Shown here one piece after another: positions 53,828 through 61,816 of a stretch of DNA of 64,000 nucleotides (the stretch's first letter is position 1; the number at the start of each line of letters is the position of its first letter). The DNA lies in contig NZ_CP109901.1 of NCBI RefSeq assembly GCF_033095805.1, positions 4,027,766-4,091,765 of the forward strand. Direction: 5' to 3'. The notes beneath the pieces were generated by a model. It was not told the DNA's origin. It did no database searches and worked only from the letters and a program-made list of their open reading frames with translations. Origin of the DNA: Serratia sp. UGAL515B_01 (GTDB lineage: Bacteria; Pseudomonadota; Gammaproteobacteria; Enterobacterales; Enterobacteriaceae). The position numbers were made by a program, and so were the translations under genes.

Positions 53828-54765
53828 AACTGAGTATTTCCCTGGTAGACAGCGTGCAGGATTTCACGAGCGCCCGCATCCAGTAATTCATCAGCCAGTT
53901 CTATGCCCATCTGTTCCGCCATGGCAACTGGCCCACGGCGTTCACCGCGAACCATTTGCTTACCGTCGGGAGCGCCAACCAGCGCACGTAACCAAAGTTC
54001 GCCGCCTACCAACTCGGCATAGCTACCGATTGGCACCTGGCATCCTCCTTCAAGCCGGGTGTTCATTGCCCGTTCGGCGCGAACCCTGAACTCTGTAGCA
54101 CTATGGTTGAGCGGTGCCAGTAAGGCGCGTGTGACGTTGTCATCAAGGCGGCATTCGATACCGACGGCACCTTGACCGACTGCCGGTAAGGACTCTTCAG
54201 CGCTCAGTGGGCAACGGATACGCTGCTCGAGACCCAAACGCTTTAAACCGGCTACGGCCAGAATGATGGCGTCGTAATCGCCATTATCCAGTTTGGTTAA
54301 TCGGGTCCCGACGTTACCACGCAGATCGCGCACGAGCAGGTCTGGGCGTCGTTCTCGTAACTGGCATTGACGACGTAGGCTTGAGGTACCGACGACGCTG
54401 CCTGGTGGTAAATGGTCTAGGGAGTTAAAACGGTTAGAAACAAAAGCATCACGTGGATCTTCACGCTCGCAGATGGTCACTAACCCCAAGCCTTCGGGGA
54501 AAGCGACAGGCACGTCTTTCATTGAGTGCACGGCGATATCTGCCCGGTCTTCCAACAGAGCCAGCTCCAGTTCTTTCACGAACAGGCCTTTACCACCAAC
54601 CTTGGCGAGTGGGGTGTCCAGGATAATGTCACCGCGCGTTACCATTGGCACAAGTTCTACTTGCAGGCCCGGGTGATTTGTAATCAGGCACTGTTGCACA
54701 TAATGTGCTTGCCAGAGGGCCAGTGGGCTCTGACGTGTGGCAATCCGAATGATTTTGTCTAGCAT
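53824..54765 (-). CDS. hemC: HemC, porphobilinogen deaminase
   Basis: A 313-residue enzyme that joins four porphobilinogens into hydroxymethylbilane. The dipyrromethane cofactor attaches to Cys242 in LEGGCQVPIG, and catalytic Asp84 lies in HSMKDVP; both have the E. coli numbering. Arg-rich substrate loops (TSSLRRQ, RDLRGNVGTRL) are intact. It is the first gene of hemCDXY and diverges from cyaA, as in E. coli. Confidence 0.97.
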   Translation of the reverse strand: MLDKIIRIATRQSPLALWQAHYVQQCLITNHPGLQVELVPMVTRGDIILDTPLAKVGGKGLFVKELELALLEDRADIAVHSMKDVPVAFPEGLGLVTICEREDPRDAFVSNRFNSLDHLPPGSVVGTSSLRRQCQLRERRPDLLVRDLRGNVGTRLTKLDNGDYDAIILAVAGLKRLGLEQRIRCPLSAEESLPAVGQGAVGIECRLDDNVTRALLAPLNHSATEFRVRAERAMNTRLEGGCQVPIGSYAELVGGELWLRALVGAPDGKQMVRGERRGPVAMAEQMGIELADELLDAGAREILHAVYQGNTQL

Positions 54766-54964
54766 GTCTGTTACCGTTTTATAATTCGCCGCCTATCCTA
54801 CCACTGAGTACCAAAACTGTCAGTGCAAGAAGATATCGGGGGAGAAAGGATAATAGAATCAATGGGGCTCGAGGGGATTTTGTGGCAGTAAACAGCGCAG
54901 ATAAATTTTTTAGAAAAATGGCACGCTAAGTGTGTCGCTTTACCTGCTTTACGGTCAATGCGCA

Positions 54965-54986
54965 AGGTGTTAGATTGATCACGTTT
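54965..54986 (+). promoter_or_regulatory. CRP site overlapping cyaA P2
   Basis: AGGTGTTAGATTGATCACG, with half-sites TGTTA and TCACG six bases apart, differs by one base from the E. coli cyaA site as remembered. In E. coli CRP-cAMP represses cyaA P2 here; the same feedback is expected. Confidence 0.8.
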
Positions 54987-55013
54987 CCAGCAATAAGTCG
55001 TCAAATAATTTTT

Positions 55014-55238
55014 TATACCCAAGTCTTTTCGAGATGCCGGCAATTGACCCGTCGGGTGAGCCTCATCAATGAGACTATTAATTCCGACAGGCTTTCATCG
55101 GTGAGTATTTGGGGGGAATGTCAGATTTGCCTCGAGCGGATTTGAATGCTGCTTACAGCGGCTTTTCAGGAGCAGGCTCCTGATGGGCTGAGTATAATGC
55201 AGTATACCCCCTGTATCTTGAAGGTTGGTGAGTATAAA
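55014..55238 (+). repeat. Enlarged ERIC-like element in the cyaA leader (copy 6)
   Basis: The left end reads tatacccaagtcttttcgag then cggcaattga, and the right end reads tgtatcttgaaggttggtga followed by gtata. These are ERIC termini about 225 bp apart, with about 100 unexplained bases inside, including caggagcaggctcctg, a small inverted repeat. It ends 59 bases before the cyaA start. Confidence 0.55.
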
Positions 55239-55297
55239 CATAAGACGCTTGTGGAATACGGTTTTTTTCAAGCATCGGGATAATCAGGCGAGGCGTC

Positions 55298-57856
55298 TTG
55301 TACCTCTATATCGAGACACTGAAACAAAGGCTGGATGCGATCAATCAACTACGTGTCGATCGTGCCTTGGCGGCTATGAAGCCCGCGTTCCAACGGGTCT
55401 ATAGTCTGCTGCCTACCTTACTGCACCACCATCATCCACTGATGCCGGGCTACCTCAACGGTAACGTTCCCCATGGCATCTGCCTTTATACGCCGGATGA
55501 AACGCAAAAAGACTATCTCAATGATTTAGAAGATAAATGGGGTAGTCCGCTCGAAGAGATGGCCAGCGGAGAATTGCCGATTACCGGTCTGTACTCCATG
55601 GGCAGCACGTCATCGATCGGCCAGAGCTGTACCTCGGATTTGGATATTTGGGTATGCCACCAAGCTTGGCTCGATAACGAAGAAAAAAACCGCCTGCAGC
55701 AAAAGTGTACCCTGCTGGAGAAATGGGCGGCATCGATGGGAGTAGAAGTCAGTTTCTTCCTGATCGACGAGAACCGTTTCCGCCATAACGAAAGCGGTAG
55801 TTTGGGCGGAGAGAACTGCGGTACCACCCAACACATCCTGCTACTTGATGAGTTCTACCGCACGGCTGTACGTCTGGCAGGTAAACGCATATTGTGGAAT
55901 ATGGTACCGGGCGAGGAAGAAGCTCATTACGATGAATATGTGCTTTCTCTATACGCGCAAGGTGTGTTAACCCCCAATGAATGGTTGGATCTCGGCGGGT
56001 TGAGCACGCTTTCTGCGGAAGAGTATTTCGGTGCCAGCCTGTGGCAGTTGTACAAGAGTATTGACTCGCCTTACAAAGCGGTGCTGAAAACACTGCTGCT
56101 TGAAGCCTATTCGTGGGAATATCCCAATACTCAGCTGTTGGCGATGGATATCAAACATCGTCTGCACCAGGGTGAGATAGTCAGTTTTGGGCTTGATGCT
56201 TATTGCATGATGTTGGAACGAGTTACCCACTATCTGATCGAAATCAATGATACCGCTCGTCTTGATCTTGTGCGCCGTTGTTTCTACCTGAAAGTCTGTG
56301 AAAAACTCTCTCTGTCCAACAGTGCCAGTATCGTTTGGCGCCGTGAAATCCTCAGCCAACTGGTCAGCGACTGGGGGTGGAACGAGGAACGGTTGGCGAT
56401 GTTGGATAACCGGGCTAACTGGAAAATAGCGCGTGTGCGCGAAGCACATAACGAACTGTTAGACGCAATGATGCAAAGCTATCGTAACCTGATCCGCTTC
56501 GCTCGCCGCAACAATCTCAGCGTCAGTGCCAGTCCGCAGGATATTGGGGTACTGACTCGTAAGCTTTACGCTGCATTTGAAGCGCTGCCGGGTAAAGTGA
56601 CACTGGTTAATCCGCAGATTTCGCCTGACCTATCCGAAAACGACTTAACTTTTATTCATGTGCCGGTTGGTCGAGCCAACCGTACGGGCTGGTATCTGTA
56701 CAATCAGGCGCCAGAAATGAGTGCTATCGTCAGCCACCAACCCCTGGAATATAACCGCTATCTTAACAAGCTGGTGGCCTGGGCGTACTTTAATGGTTTG
56801 CTGACGCCGCAGACTCGCCTGCATATCAAGAGCGGTAATATTTGCGATACCGCCAAATTGCAGGAGTTGGTGAATGATGTATCGCATCATTTCCCCTTGC
56901 GCCCGGCTGCGCCGACGCCTAAGGCACTCTATAGTCCGTGTGAAATTCGCCATTTGGCGATTATTGTCAATTTAGAGAACGATCCGACCGCGGCTTTTCG
57001 CAATCAGGTGGTGCACTTTGATTTTCGCAAGCTTGATGTCTTCAGTTTTGGCCAACAGCAACAATGCTTGGTTGGCAGTATCGACCTGCTCTACCGCAAT
57101 TCTTGGAACGAGGTACGCACCCTACACTTTAATGGTGAACAGGCTGTGCTTGAAGCACTGAAAACTATTCTGGGCAAAATGCATCAGGATGCTTCACCAC
57201 CAGAGTCAGTAGAAGTATTTTGTTATAGCCAGCACCTGCGTGGCCTGATCCGTACCCGTATTCAGCAGTTGGTTTCCGAGTGTATTGAATTGCGCCTTTC
57301 CAGTACGCGTCTTGAACCGGGGCGTTTTAAAGCAGTGCGTGTTGCCGGGCAGACCTGGGGGCTATTTTTTGAACGATTGAGCGTATCGGTGCAGAAGCTG
57401 GAAAATGCGGTGGAGTTCTACGGTGCGATTTCCCACAATAAATTGCACGGTCTGTCGGTAAAAGTTGAAGCCGATCAGGTACATTTGCCACCGGTCATTG
57501 ATGGGTTTGCCAGCGAGGGGATTATTCAGTTCTTCTTCGAAGATACCAAAGATGAGAAAGGCTTTAATATTTACATTCTGGATGAATCTAACCGGATTGA
57601 GGTTTATCACCACTGTGAAGGCAGTAAAGAAGAGTTAGTGCGCGATGTGAGCCGTTTCTACTCTTCATCGCATGATCGTTTCACGTACGGTTCCAGCTTT
57701 ATCAACTTCAACCTACCGCAGTTCTACCAGATTGTTCCGCTTGATGGTTGTACCCAGGTGATCCCGTTCCGCAGCAATGCGTTATCCAATATCTATGTCA
57801 CCGTGGCTGAAAGCAATGTTGTACAGCCGCTAAATAAACAATTTCAACTGCAGTAA
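55298..57856 (+). CDS. cyaA: CyaA, class I adenylate cyclase
   Basis: An 852-residue cytoplasmic enzyme (848 in E. coli) that makes cAMP for CRP. The catalytic pattern S103, S113, D114, D116 and W118 (in GSTSSIGQSCTSDLDIW) matches E. coli CyaA residue for residue. The C-terminal half is the glucose-sensitive regulatory region that responds to phosphorylated EIIA-Glc. The start is TTG with GGCGAGGCG upstream; a UUG start is also used in E. coli, where it limits expression. It converges with cyaY. Confidence 0.97.
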   Translation: MYLYIETLKQRLDAINQLRVDRALAAMKPAFQRVYSLLPTLLHHHHPLMPGYLNGNVPHGICLYTPDETQKDYLNDLEDKWGSPLEEMASGELPITGLYSMGSTSSIGQSCTSDLDIWVCHQAWLDNEEKNRLQQKCTLLEKWAASMGVEVSFFLIDENRFRHNESGSLGGENCGTTQHILLLDEFYRTAVRLAGKRILWNMVPGEEEAHYDEYVLSLYAQGVLTPNEWLDLGGLSTLSAEEYFGASLWQLYKSIDSPYKAVLKTLLLEAYSWEYPNTQLLAMDIKHRLHQGEIVSFGLDAYCMMLERVTHYLIEINDTARLDLVRRCFYLKVCEKLSLSNSASIVWRREILSQLVSDWGWNEERLAMLDNRANWKIARVREAHNELLDAMMQSYRNLIRFARRNNLSVSASPQDIGVLTRKLYAAFEALPGKVTLVNPQISPDLSENDLTFIHVPVGRANRTGWYLYNQAPEMSAIVSHQPLEYNRYLNKLVAWAYFNGLLTPQTRLHIKSGNICDTAKLQELVNDVSHHFPLRPAAPTPKALYSPCEIRHLAIIVNLENDPTAAFRNQVVHFDFRKLDVFSFGQQQQCLVGSIDLLYRNSWNEVRTLHFNGEQAVLEALKTILGKMHQDASPPESVEVFCYSQHLRGLIRTRIQQLVSECIELRLSSTRLEPGRFKAVRVAGQTWGLFFERLSVSVQKLENAVEFYGAISHNKLHGLSVKVEADQVHLPPVIDGFASEGIIQFFFEDTKDEKGFNIYILDESNRIEVYHHCEGSKEELVRDVSRFYSSSHDRFTYGSSFINFNLPQFYQIVPLDGCTQVIPFRSNALSNIYVTVAESNVVQPLNKQFQLQ

Positions 57857-57862
57857 GTCTAG

Positions 57863-57913
57863 GCTGAGTCCCTTGATTGCCGGTGGTGCTTTTGTGCAAT
57901 TAAGGGACTCAGC
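57863..57913. terminator. Long palindrome between convergent cyaA and cyaY
   Basis: An 18-bp stem (57863-57880 with 57896-57913, one G-T wobble) closes a 15-base loop and fills most of the gap between the genes. It lacks a clear U-run but could end transcription in both directions. Its CCCTTGAT...ATTAAGGG core recurs between rep and gppA. Confidence 0.6.
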
Positions 57914-57924
57914 TGTGTAAGACG

Positions 57925-58245
57925 TCAGTTAAAACTGACGGTTTCTCCAGCTTGTTCACTCACTGCGTCGCTCAGCACTTCGTAGAATGCACGGCCGCTG
58001 CGATCGCAACACCAGGTATTTTCACGATAATTAAAGTGATAACCCCCTGCTTTAGTGGCTAACCATACTTGATGCAACGGTTCTTGGCGGTTGATAACAA
58101 TTTTGGTCCCGTTTTCGAAGCTGAGGGTCATCACCCCTCCATTGGTTTCGTAATCGATATCCGCATCACCCTCGAAATTGTCCAGTGTTGCTTCAATATT
58201 AAGCATGAGTTGGTCAGCCAACTGGTGAAACTCGCTATCGTTCAT
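57925..58245 (-). CDS. cyaY: CyaY, bacterial frataxin
   Basis: A 106-residue acidic protein, the E. coli length. The N-terminal helix with Asp and Glu clusters (the iron-binding face) and the sheet stretch QVWLATKAGGYHFNY with Trp residues are characteristic of frataxin. CyaY modulates Fe-S cluster assembly on IscS/IscU. It lies opposite cyaA and diverges from lptM. Confidence 0.96.
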   Translation of the reverse strand: MNDSEFHQLADQLMLNIEATLDNFEGDADIDYETNGGVMTLSFENGTKIVINRQEPLHQVWLATKAGGYHFNYRENTWCCDRSGRAFYEVLSDAVSEQAGETVSFN

Positions 58246-58316
58246 TTCGATTCCTATTGCTTTTCATGATCCACCTGCGATTATAGTGACCTTGGACGCA
58301 TGAATGACAGGCATTA

Positions 58317-58517
58317 ATGCAAATGAAAAAACAACTACGCTATGCGCTGATGGCTATTTCGCTTGCCGGGCTTTTGGGCTGTGGCATGAAAGGCCCATTG
58401 TACTTCCCGCCGAATGACAAACCGGCAAAACAACCTACGGTAAATGCAGACAATGTAGGTAAAAACCAACAAGAGTCCACTGGCTCCCAGCAAAAAACGT
58501 CGATGAGCAACCAGTAA
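58317..58517 (+). CDS. lptM: LptM (YifL), small outer-membrane lipoprotein
   Basis: A 66-residue lipoprotein. A signal peptide ends in the lipobox LLGC (Cys22), followed by the conserved GMKGPLYFPP block and a disordered tail. By family knowledge LptM helps LptD fold and form its disulfides in the LPS translocon. The ATG at 58317 follows ACAGG; an ATG two codons later is possible. It opens the lptM-dapF-yigA-xerC-yigB-uvrD run. Confidence 0.93.
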   Translation: MQMKKQLRYALMAISLAGLLGCGMKGPLYFPPNDKPAKQPTVNADNVGKNQQESTGSQQKTSMSNQ

Positions 58518-58588
58518 CGGCCCGATTTTGGTGGCCAGCGTCACCGAGGGTGTCAGACGGATAGCGCGTCCAGATAGCGGAGTATGAT

Positions 58589-59413
58589 ATGCAGTTCTCT
58601 AAAATGCACGGTCTGGGTAATGACTTTATGGTGGTCGATGCCGTAACACAGAATGTCTATTTTTCACCTGAGCTGATCCGTCGTTTGGCCGATCGTCACT
58701 TGGGCGTTGGTTTTGACCAGATGTTGGTGGTAGAGCCCCCTTATGACCCCGAGCTCGATTTCCATTACCGCATTTTTAATGCTGACGGCAGCGAAGTGGC
58801 ACAATGTGGTAATGGTGCCCGCTGTTTTGCCAACTTTGTACGGCTGAAAGGGCTGACTAACAAACGTGATATCAAGGTCAGCACCCAAACTGGCCGTATG
58901 GTGTTAAGCGTTACCGATGATGATCTGGTTTGCGTCAATATGGGTGAACCCAATTTCGAACCACAGATTGTGCCGTTCCGTGCCACCAAAGCGGAAAAAA
59001 CCTATATTTTGCGTGCTGCGGAACATACCGTGTTGTGTGGTGTAGTTTCCATGGGCAATCCGCACTGTGTTTTACAGGTTGATGATGTGAAAACTGCCAA
59101 AGTAGAACTGTTGGGGCCTGTACTCGAAGGGCATGAACGTTTCCCTGAACGTGCCAACATCGGCTTTATGCAAGTGGTGAGCCGTGAGCATATAAAACTA
59201 CGTGTTTATGAGCGTGGAGCTGGAGAGACGCGGGCTTGTGGTAGCGGTGCCTGCGCTGCCGTGGCGGTAGGGATCCAGCAAGAGTTGCTGGCAGAAAAAG
59301 TTCATGTCGAGCTGCCTGGTGGCAGTCTACATATACGCTGGAAAGGGCCAGGGGAGCCGTTGTTTATGACTGGCTCAGCAACCCATGTTTATGACGGATT
59401 TATTCATCTATGA
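58589..59413 (+). CDS. dapF: DapF, diaminopimelate epimerase
   Basis: A 274-residue enzyme (same length as E. coli) that interconverts LL- and meso-diaminopimelate for lysine and peptidoglycan. The two catalytic cysteines are Cys73 in AQCGNGARC and the one in RACGSGACA near residue 217. N-terminal KMHGLGNDF is the family signature. It overlaps yigA by 4 bases (ATGA). Confidence 0.97.
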   Translation: MQFSKMHGLGNDFMVVDAVTQNVYFSPELIRRLADRHLGVGFDQMLVVEPPYDPELDFHYRIFNADGSEVAQCGNGARCFANFVRLKGLTNKRDIKVSTQTGRMVLSVTDDDLVCVNMGEPNFEPQIVPFRATKAEKTYILRAAEHTVLCGVVSMGNPHCVLQVDDVKTAKVELLGPVLEGHERFPERANIGFMQVVSREHIKLRVYERGAGETRACGSGACAAVAVGIQQELLAEKVHVELPGGSLHIRWKGPGEPLFMTGSATHVYDGFIHL

Positions 59414-60114
59414 AGCGTTTTGAAGAGCAAATAACCGCAGATATTGAGCTTGATGACCCTACAATAGTGGATTATCTGCAGCAGAATCCGGATTTTTTTA
59501 TTCGTAATGCGCGCTTGGTTGAACAGATGCGTGTTCCCCATCCGGTTCGCGGATCGGTATCGCTGGTTGAATGGCATTTGGCACGTCAGCGTAGCCATAT
59601 TAGCCGGCTTGAAGAAGAGATCACTCTTCTGATGGAACAGGCCAGCGCGAATGAAAAGCTGTTTTCCAGCCTGTTGCATTTGCAGACCGATCTTGCCACT
59701 GCCAGCAGCTTGCAGGATATGCTGAGTCGTTTACAACAGTGGGCACGCGGATTAGGCCTGGCTGGAGCTAATATCCGCCTGTTTACCGATCGTTGGAATA
59801 TCGGTGCGCCGTCAGATTTTACCCATCTTGGCCTGACCCGATCGTCATTTGAGTCGTTGCGCATTCAACGTCTGGGCAGTCGGCACCATTATCTCGGTGG
59901 TCTTAACGGCTCGGAGTTGCTGTTGTTGTTACCCGAGGCCAAGCAGGTGGGGTCCGTAGCACTGTCATTGCTTGGAGAGCAGGGCGATCTTGGCCTGGTG
60001 ATTTTTAGCAGCCGTGACGCGCAACGCTACCAACAGGGAATGGGCACGGCAATGCTCGATCAACTCACGCGCTCACTGCCTGAATTGCTTGAGCGTTGGA
60101 TAGAACGTGTATGA
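59410..60114 (+). CDS. yigA: YigA, DUF484 family protein
   Basis: A 234-residue cytoplasmic protein of the DUF484 family, which has a GAF-like fold. The N-terminal part (YLQQNPDFFIRNARLVEQMRV in two halves, then PHPVRGSVSLVEWHLARQR) is diagnostic, and a short coiled coil follows. The function is unknown; its conserved place between dapF and xerC is the main clue. It overlaps both neighbours. Confidence 0.93.
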   Translation: MKRFEEQITADIELDDPTIVDYLQQNPDFFIRNARLVEQMRVPHPVRGSVSLVEWHLARQRSHISRLEEEITLLMEQASANEKLFSSLLHLQTDLATASSLQDMLSRLQQWARGLGLAGANIRLFTDRWNIGAPSDFTHLGLTRSSFESLRIQRLGSRHHYLGGLNGSELLLLLPEAKQVGSVALSLLGEQGDLGLVIFSSRDAQRYQQGMGTAMLDQLTRSLPELLERWIERV

Positions 60115-61022
60115 TGACTTCCGCGGCCAACCTGCAGCAGCCGGTGGACGCATTCTTGCGCTATTTGAAGGTTGAACGTCAACTCAGCCCGCTGACTCAA
60201 ATCAGTTATTCGCGTCAATTGCAGGCGTTGATCGCCATGGCGACCGATTTGGGCATTCGCGAATGGTCGATACTCGATGCGGCCAGAGTGCGGCAGCTGG
60301 CGGCTCGCAGCAAACGTGCCGGTCTGAACGCCTCCAGTTTGGCACAGCGTCTTTCAGCGCTACGCAGTTTTCTTAATTGGCTGGTCAGCCAGGGTGTGCT
60401 GAGCGCAAACCCTGCCAAAGGTATTCGTACGCCACGTAGTGGCCGCCATTTACCCAAGAATATCGACGTTGATGAAATGAACCAATTGCTGGATATCGAC
60501 CTCAACGATCCTTTAGCCGTACGCGATCGCGCTATGTTGGAGGTGATGTACGGTTCTGGGCTGCGTCTTTCTGAACTGGTTGGTTTGAATTGTCGCCATG
60601 TCGATCTGGCAGCCGGTGAAATTTGGGTAATGGGTAAAGGCAGTAAGGAACGTAAACTACCGGTAGGGCGCACGGCGGTAACCTGGTTAGGGCATTGGTT
60701 AGCATTGCGAGAGTTGTTTGCACCAACAGATGATGCGATGTTTCTTTCCAATCAGGGTAAGCGGATTTCGGCCCGCAATGTGCAAAAACGTTTTGCCGAA
60801 TGGGGGGTCAAACAGGGCGTCAACAGCCATATTCACCCACACAAGTTACGCCATTCCTTTGCCACACATATGTTGGAATCAAGTGGCGATCTGCGGGCGG
60901 TGCAGGAATTATTGGGCCATGCCAACCTGACAACGACGCAAATTTATACCCACCTCGACTTTCAACATCTGGCGAACGTGTATGATGCTGCGCATCCGCG
61001 TGCCAAACGAGGGAAATCCTGA
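60111..61022 (+). CDS. xerC: XerC, site-specific tyrosine recombinase
   Basis: A 303-residue tyrosine recombinase. The catalytic residues are all present: Arg152 (GSGLRLSEL), Lys176 (MGKGSKE), His244 and Arg247 (HPHKLRHSF), His270 (LLGHANL) and Tyr279 (IYTHLD). With XerD it resolves chromosome dimers at dif. The ATG at 60111 overlaps the yigA stop; the next codon but one is also ATG. It shares one base with yigB (TGATG). Confidence 0.97.
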   Translation: MMTSAANLQQPVDAFLRYLKVERQLSPLTQISYSRQLQALIAMATDLGIREWSILDAARVRQLAARSKRAGLNASSLAQRLSALRSFLNWLVSQGVLSANPAKGIRTPRSGRHLPKNIDVDEMNQLLDIDLNDPLAVRDRAMLEVMYGSGLRLSELVGLNCRHVDLAAGEIWVMGKGSKERKLPVGRTAVTWLGHWLALRELFAPTDDAMFLSNQGKRISARNVQKRFAEWGVKQGVNSHIHPHKLRHSFATHMLESSGDLRAVQELLGHANLTTTQIYTHLDFQHLANVYDAAHPRAKRGKS

Positions 61023-61738
61023 TGCATTTTTATCGTCCGTTGCGCCCTTTGGCTGCGATGACTTTCGATCTGGACGACACGTTGTATGACAATCGTCCAG
61101 TGATCAAACAGACTGAACAGCAGTCTGTAGCTTTTTTGCAGAACTATCATCCAGGGTTGAGCCACTTTCAATCAACGGATTTTCACCGTTTGCGCCAGGA
61201 ACTGCGTGAACAGGAGCCCGAGATTTATCACGATGTTACACAATGGCGCTGGCGAGCGATTCATCTGGCGTTAAGCCGCCAGGGATTACGTGATGCAGAG
61301 GCTTCTGCAGGTGCTGATGCGGCAATGCAAAACTTCGCCTTATGGCGCAGCCGTATTAATATCCCCCAGTCCACCCATCAGACATTGCAAGCGCTAAGGC
61401 AACGTTACCCGCTGGTCGCGATCACTAATGGTAATGTTGATCCGGCCCAGTGCGGCCTGGGAGAATACTTTCAGTTTGTGCTGCGATCAGGGCCAGATGG
61501 CCGTGCCAAGCCGTATCGTGATATGTATCAGTTGGCCGCGGAGCGGCTGGGTGTTGCGCCCGAAAATATCTTGCATGTGGGAGATGACCTGACCACCGAC
61601 GTTGCCGGCGCATTGCGTTCAGGTCTGCAAGCCTGCTGGATCAATGATCGCCAACGTAGTCTGATGCAGGCAGACGATAGCCGTTTGCTGCCACATATTG
61701 AGATTTCGCAGTTGGCATCGCTAACAGCATTGTTATAA
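61022..61738 (+). CDS. yigB: YigB, HAD-family FMN phosphatase
   Basis: A 238-residue haloacid-dehalogenase-like hydrolase. Motif I is FDLDDTLYDN (nucleophile and acid Asp), motif II lies in AITNGN, motif III is the Lys of RAKPYRDMY, and motif IV is HVGDDLTTDV. E. coli YigB dephosphorylates FMN and other sugar phosphates in riboflavin metabolism. It starts on the xerC stop and ends about 80 bases before uvrD. Confidence 0.94.
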   Translation: MHFYRPLRPLAAMTFDLDDTLYDNRPVIKQTEQQSVAFLQNYHPGLSHFQSTDFHRLRQELREQEPEIYHDVTQWRWRAIHLALSRQGLRDAEASAGADAAMQNFALWRSRINIPQSTHQTLQALRQRYPLVAITNGNVDPAQCGLGEYFQFVLRSGPDGRAKPYRDMYQLAAERLGVAPENILHVGDDLTTDVAGALRSGLQACWINDRQRSLMQADDSRLLPHIEISQLASLTALL

Positions 61739-61749
61739 TCCCACCAGAA

Positions 61750-61769
61750 ATCTGTATAAATTCACAGTG
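61750..61769 (+). promoter_or_regulatory. LexA (SOS) box upstream of uvrD
   Basis: aatCTGTATAAATTCACAGt fits CTG-N10-CAG with an AT-rich centre. It lies 48 bases before the chosen uvrD start, in the same position as the SOS box of E. coli uvrD. Confidence 0.85.
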
Positions 61770-61816
61770 GAGAGCGCGTTTAAGACGGGTTTTCCCTTTA
61801 CCAATTAATGGTGCTT

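Larger units (their letters stand above)
54766..55297. promoter_or_regulatory. Divergent hemC-cyaA regulatory region
   Basis: These 532 bases hold the hemC promoter (minus) and the cyaA promoters (plus). Segments around 54925-54990 (gtgtcgctttacctgctttacg, here as two halves) closely resemble the E. coli cyaA P2 region, including a CRP site. An enlarged ERIC-like element then lengthens the cyaA leader to about 310 bases after the CRP site. Confidence 0.7.
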
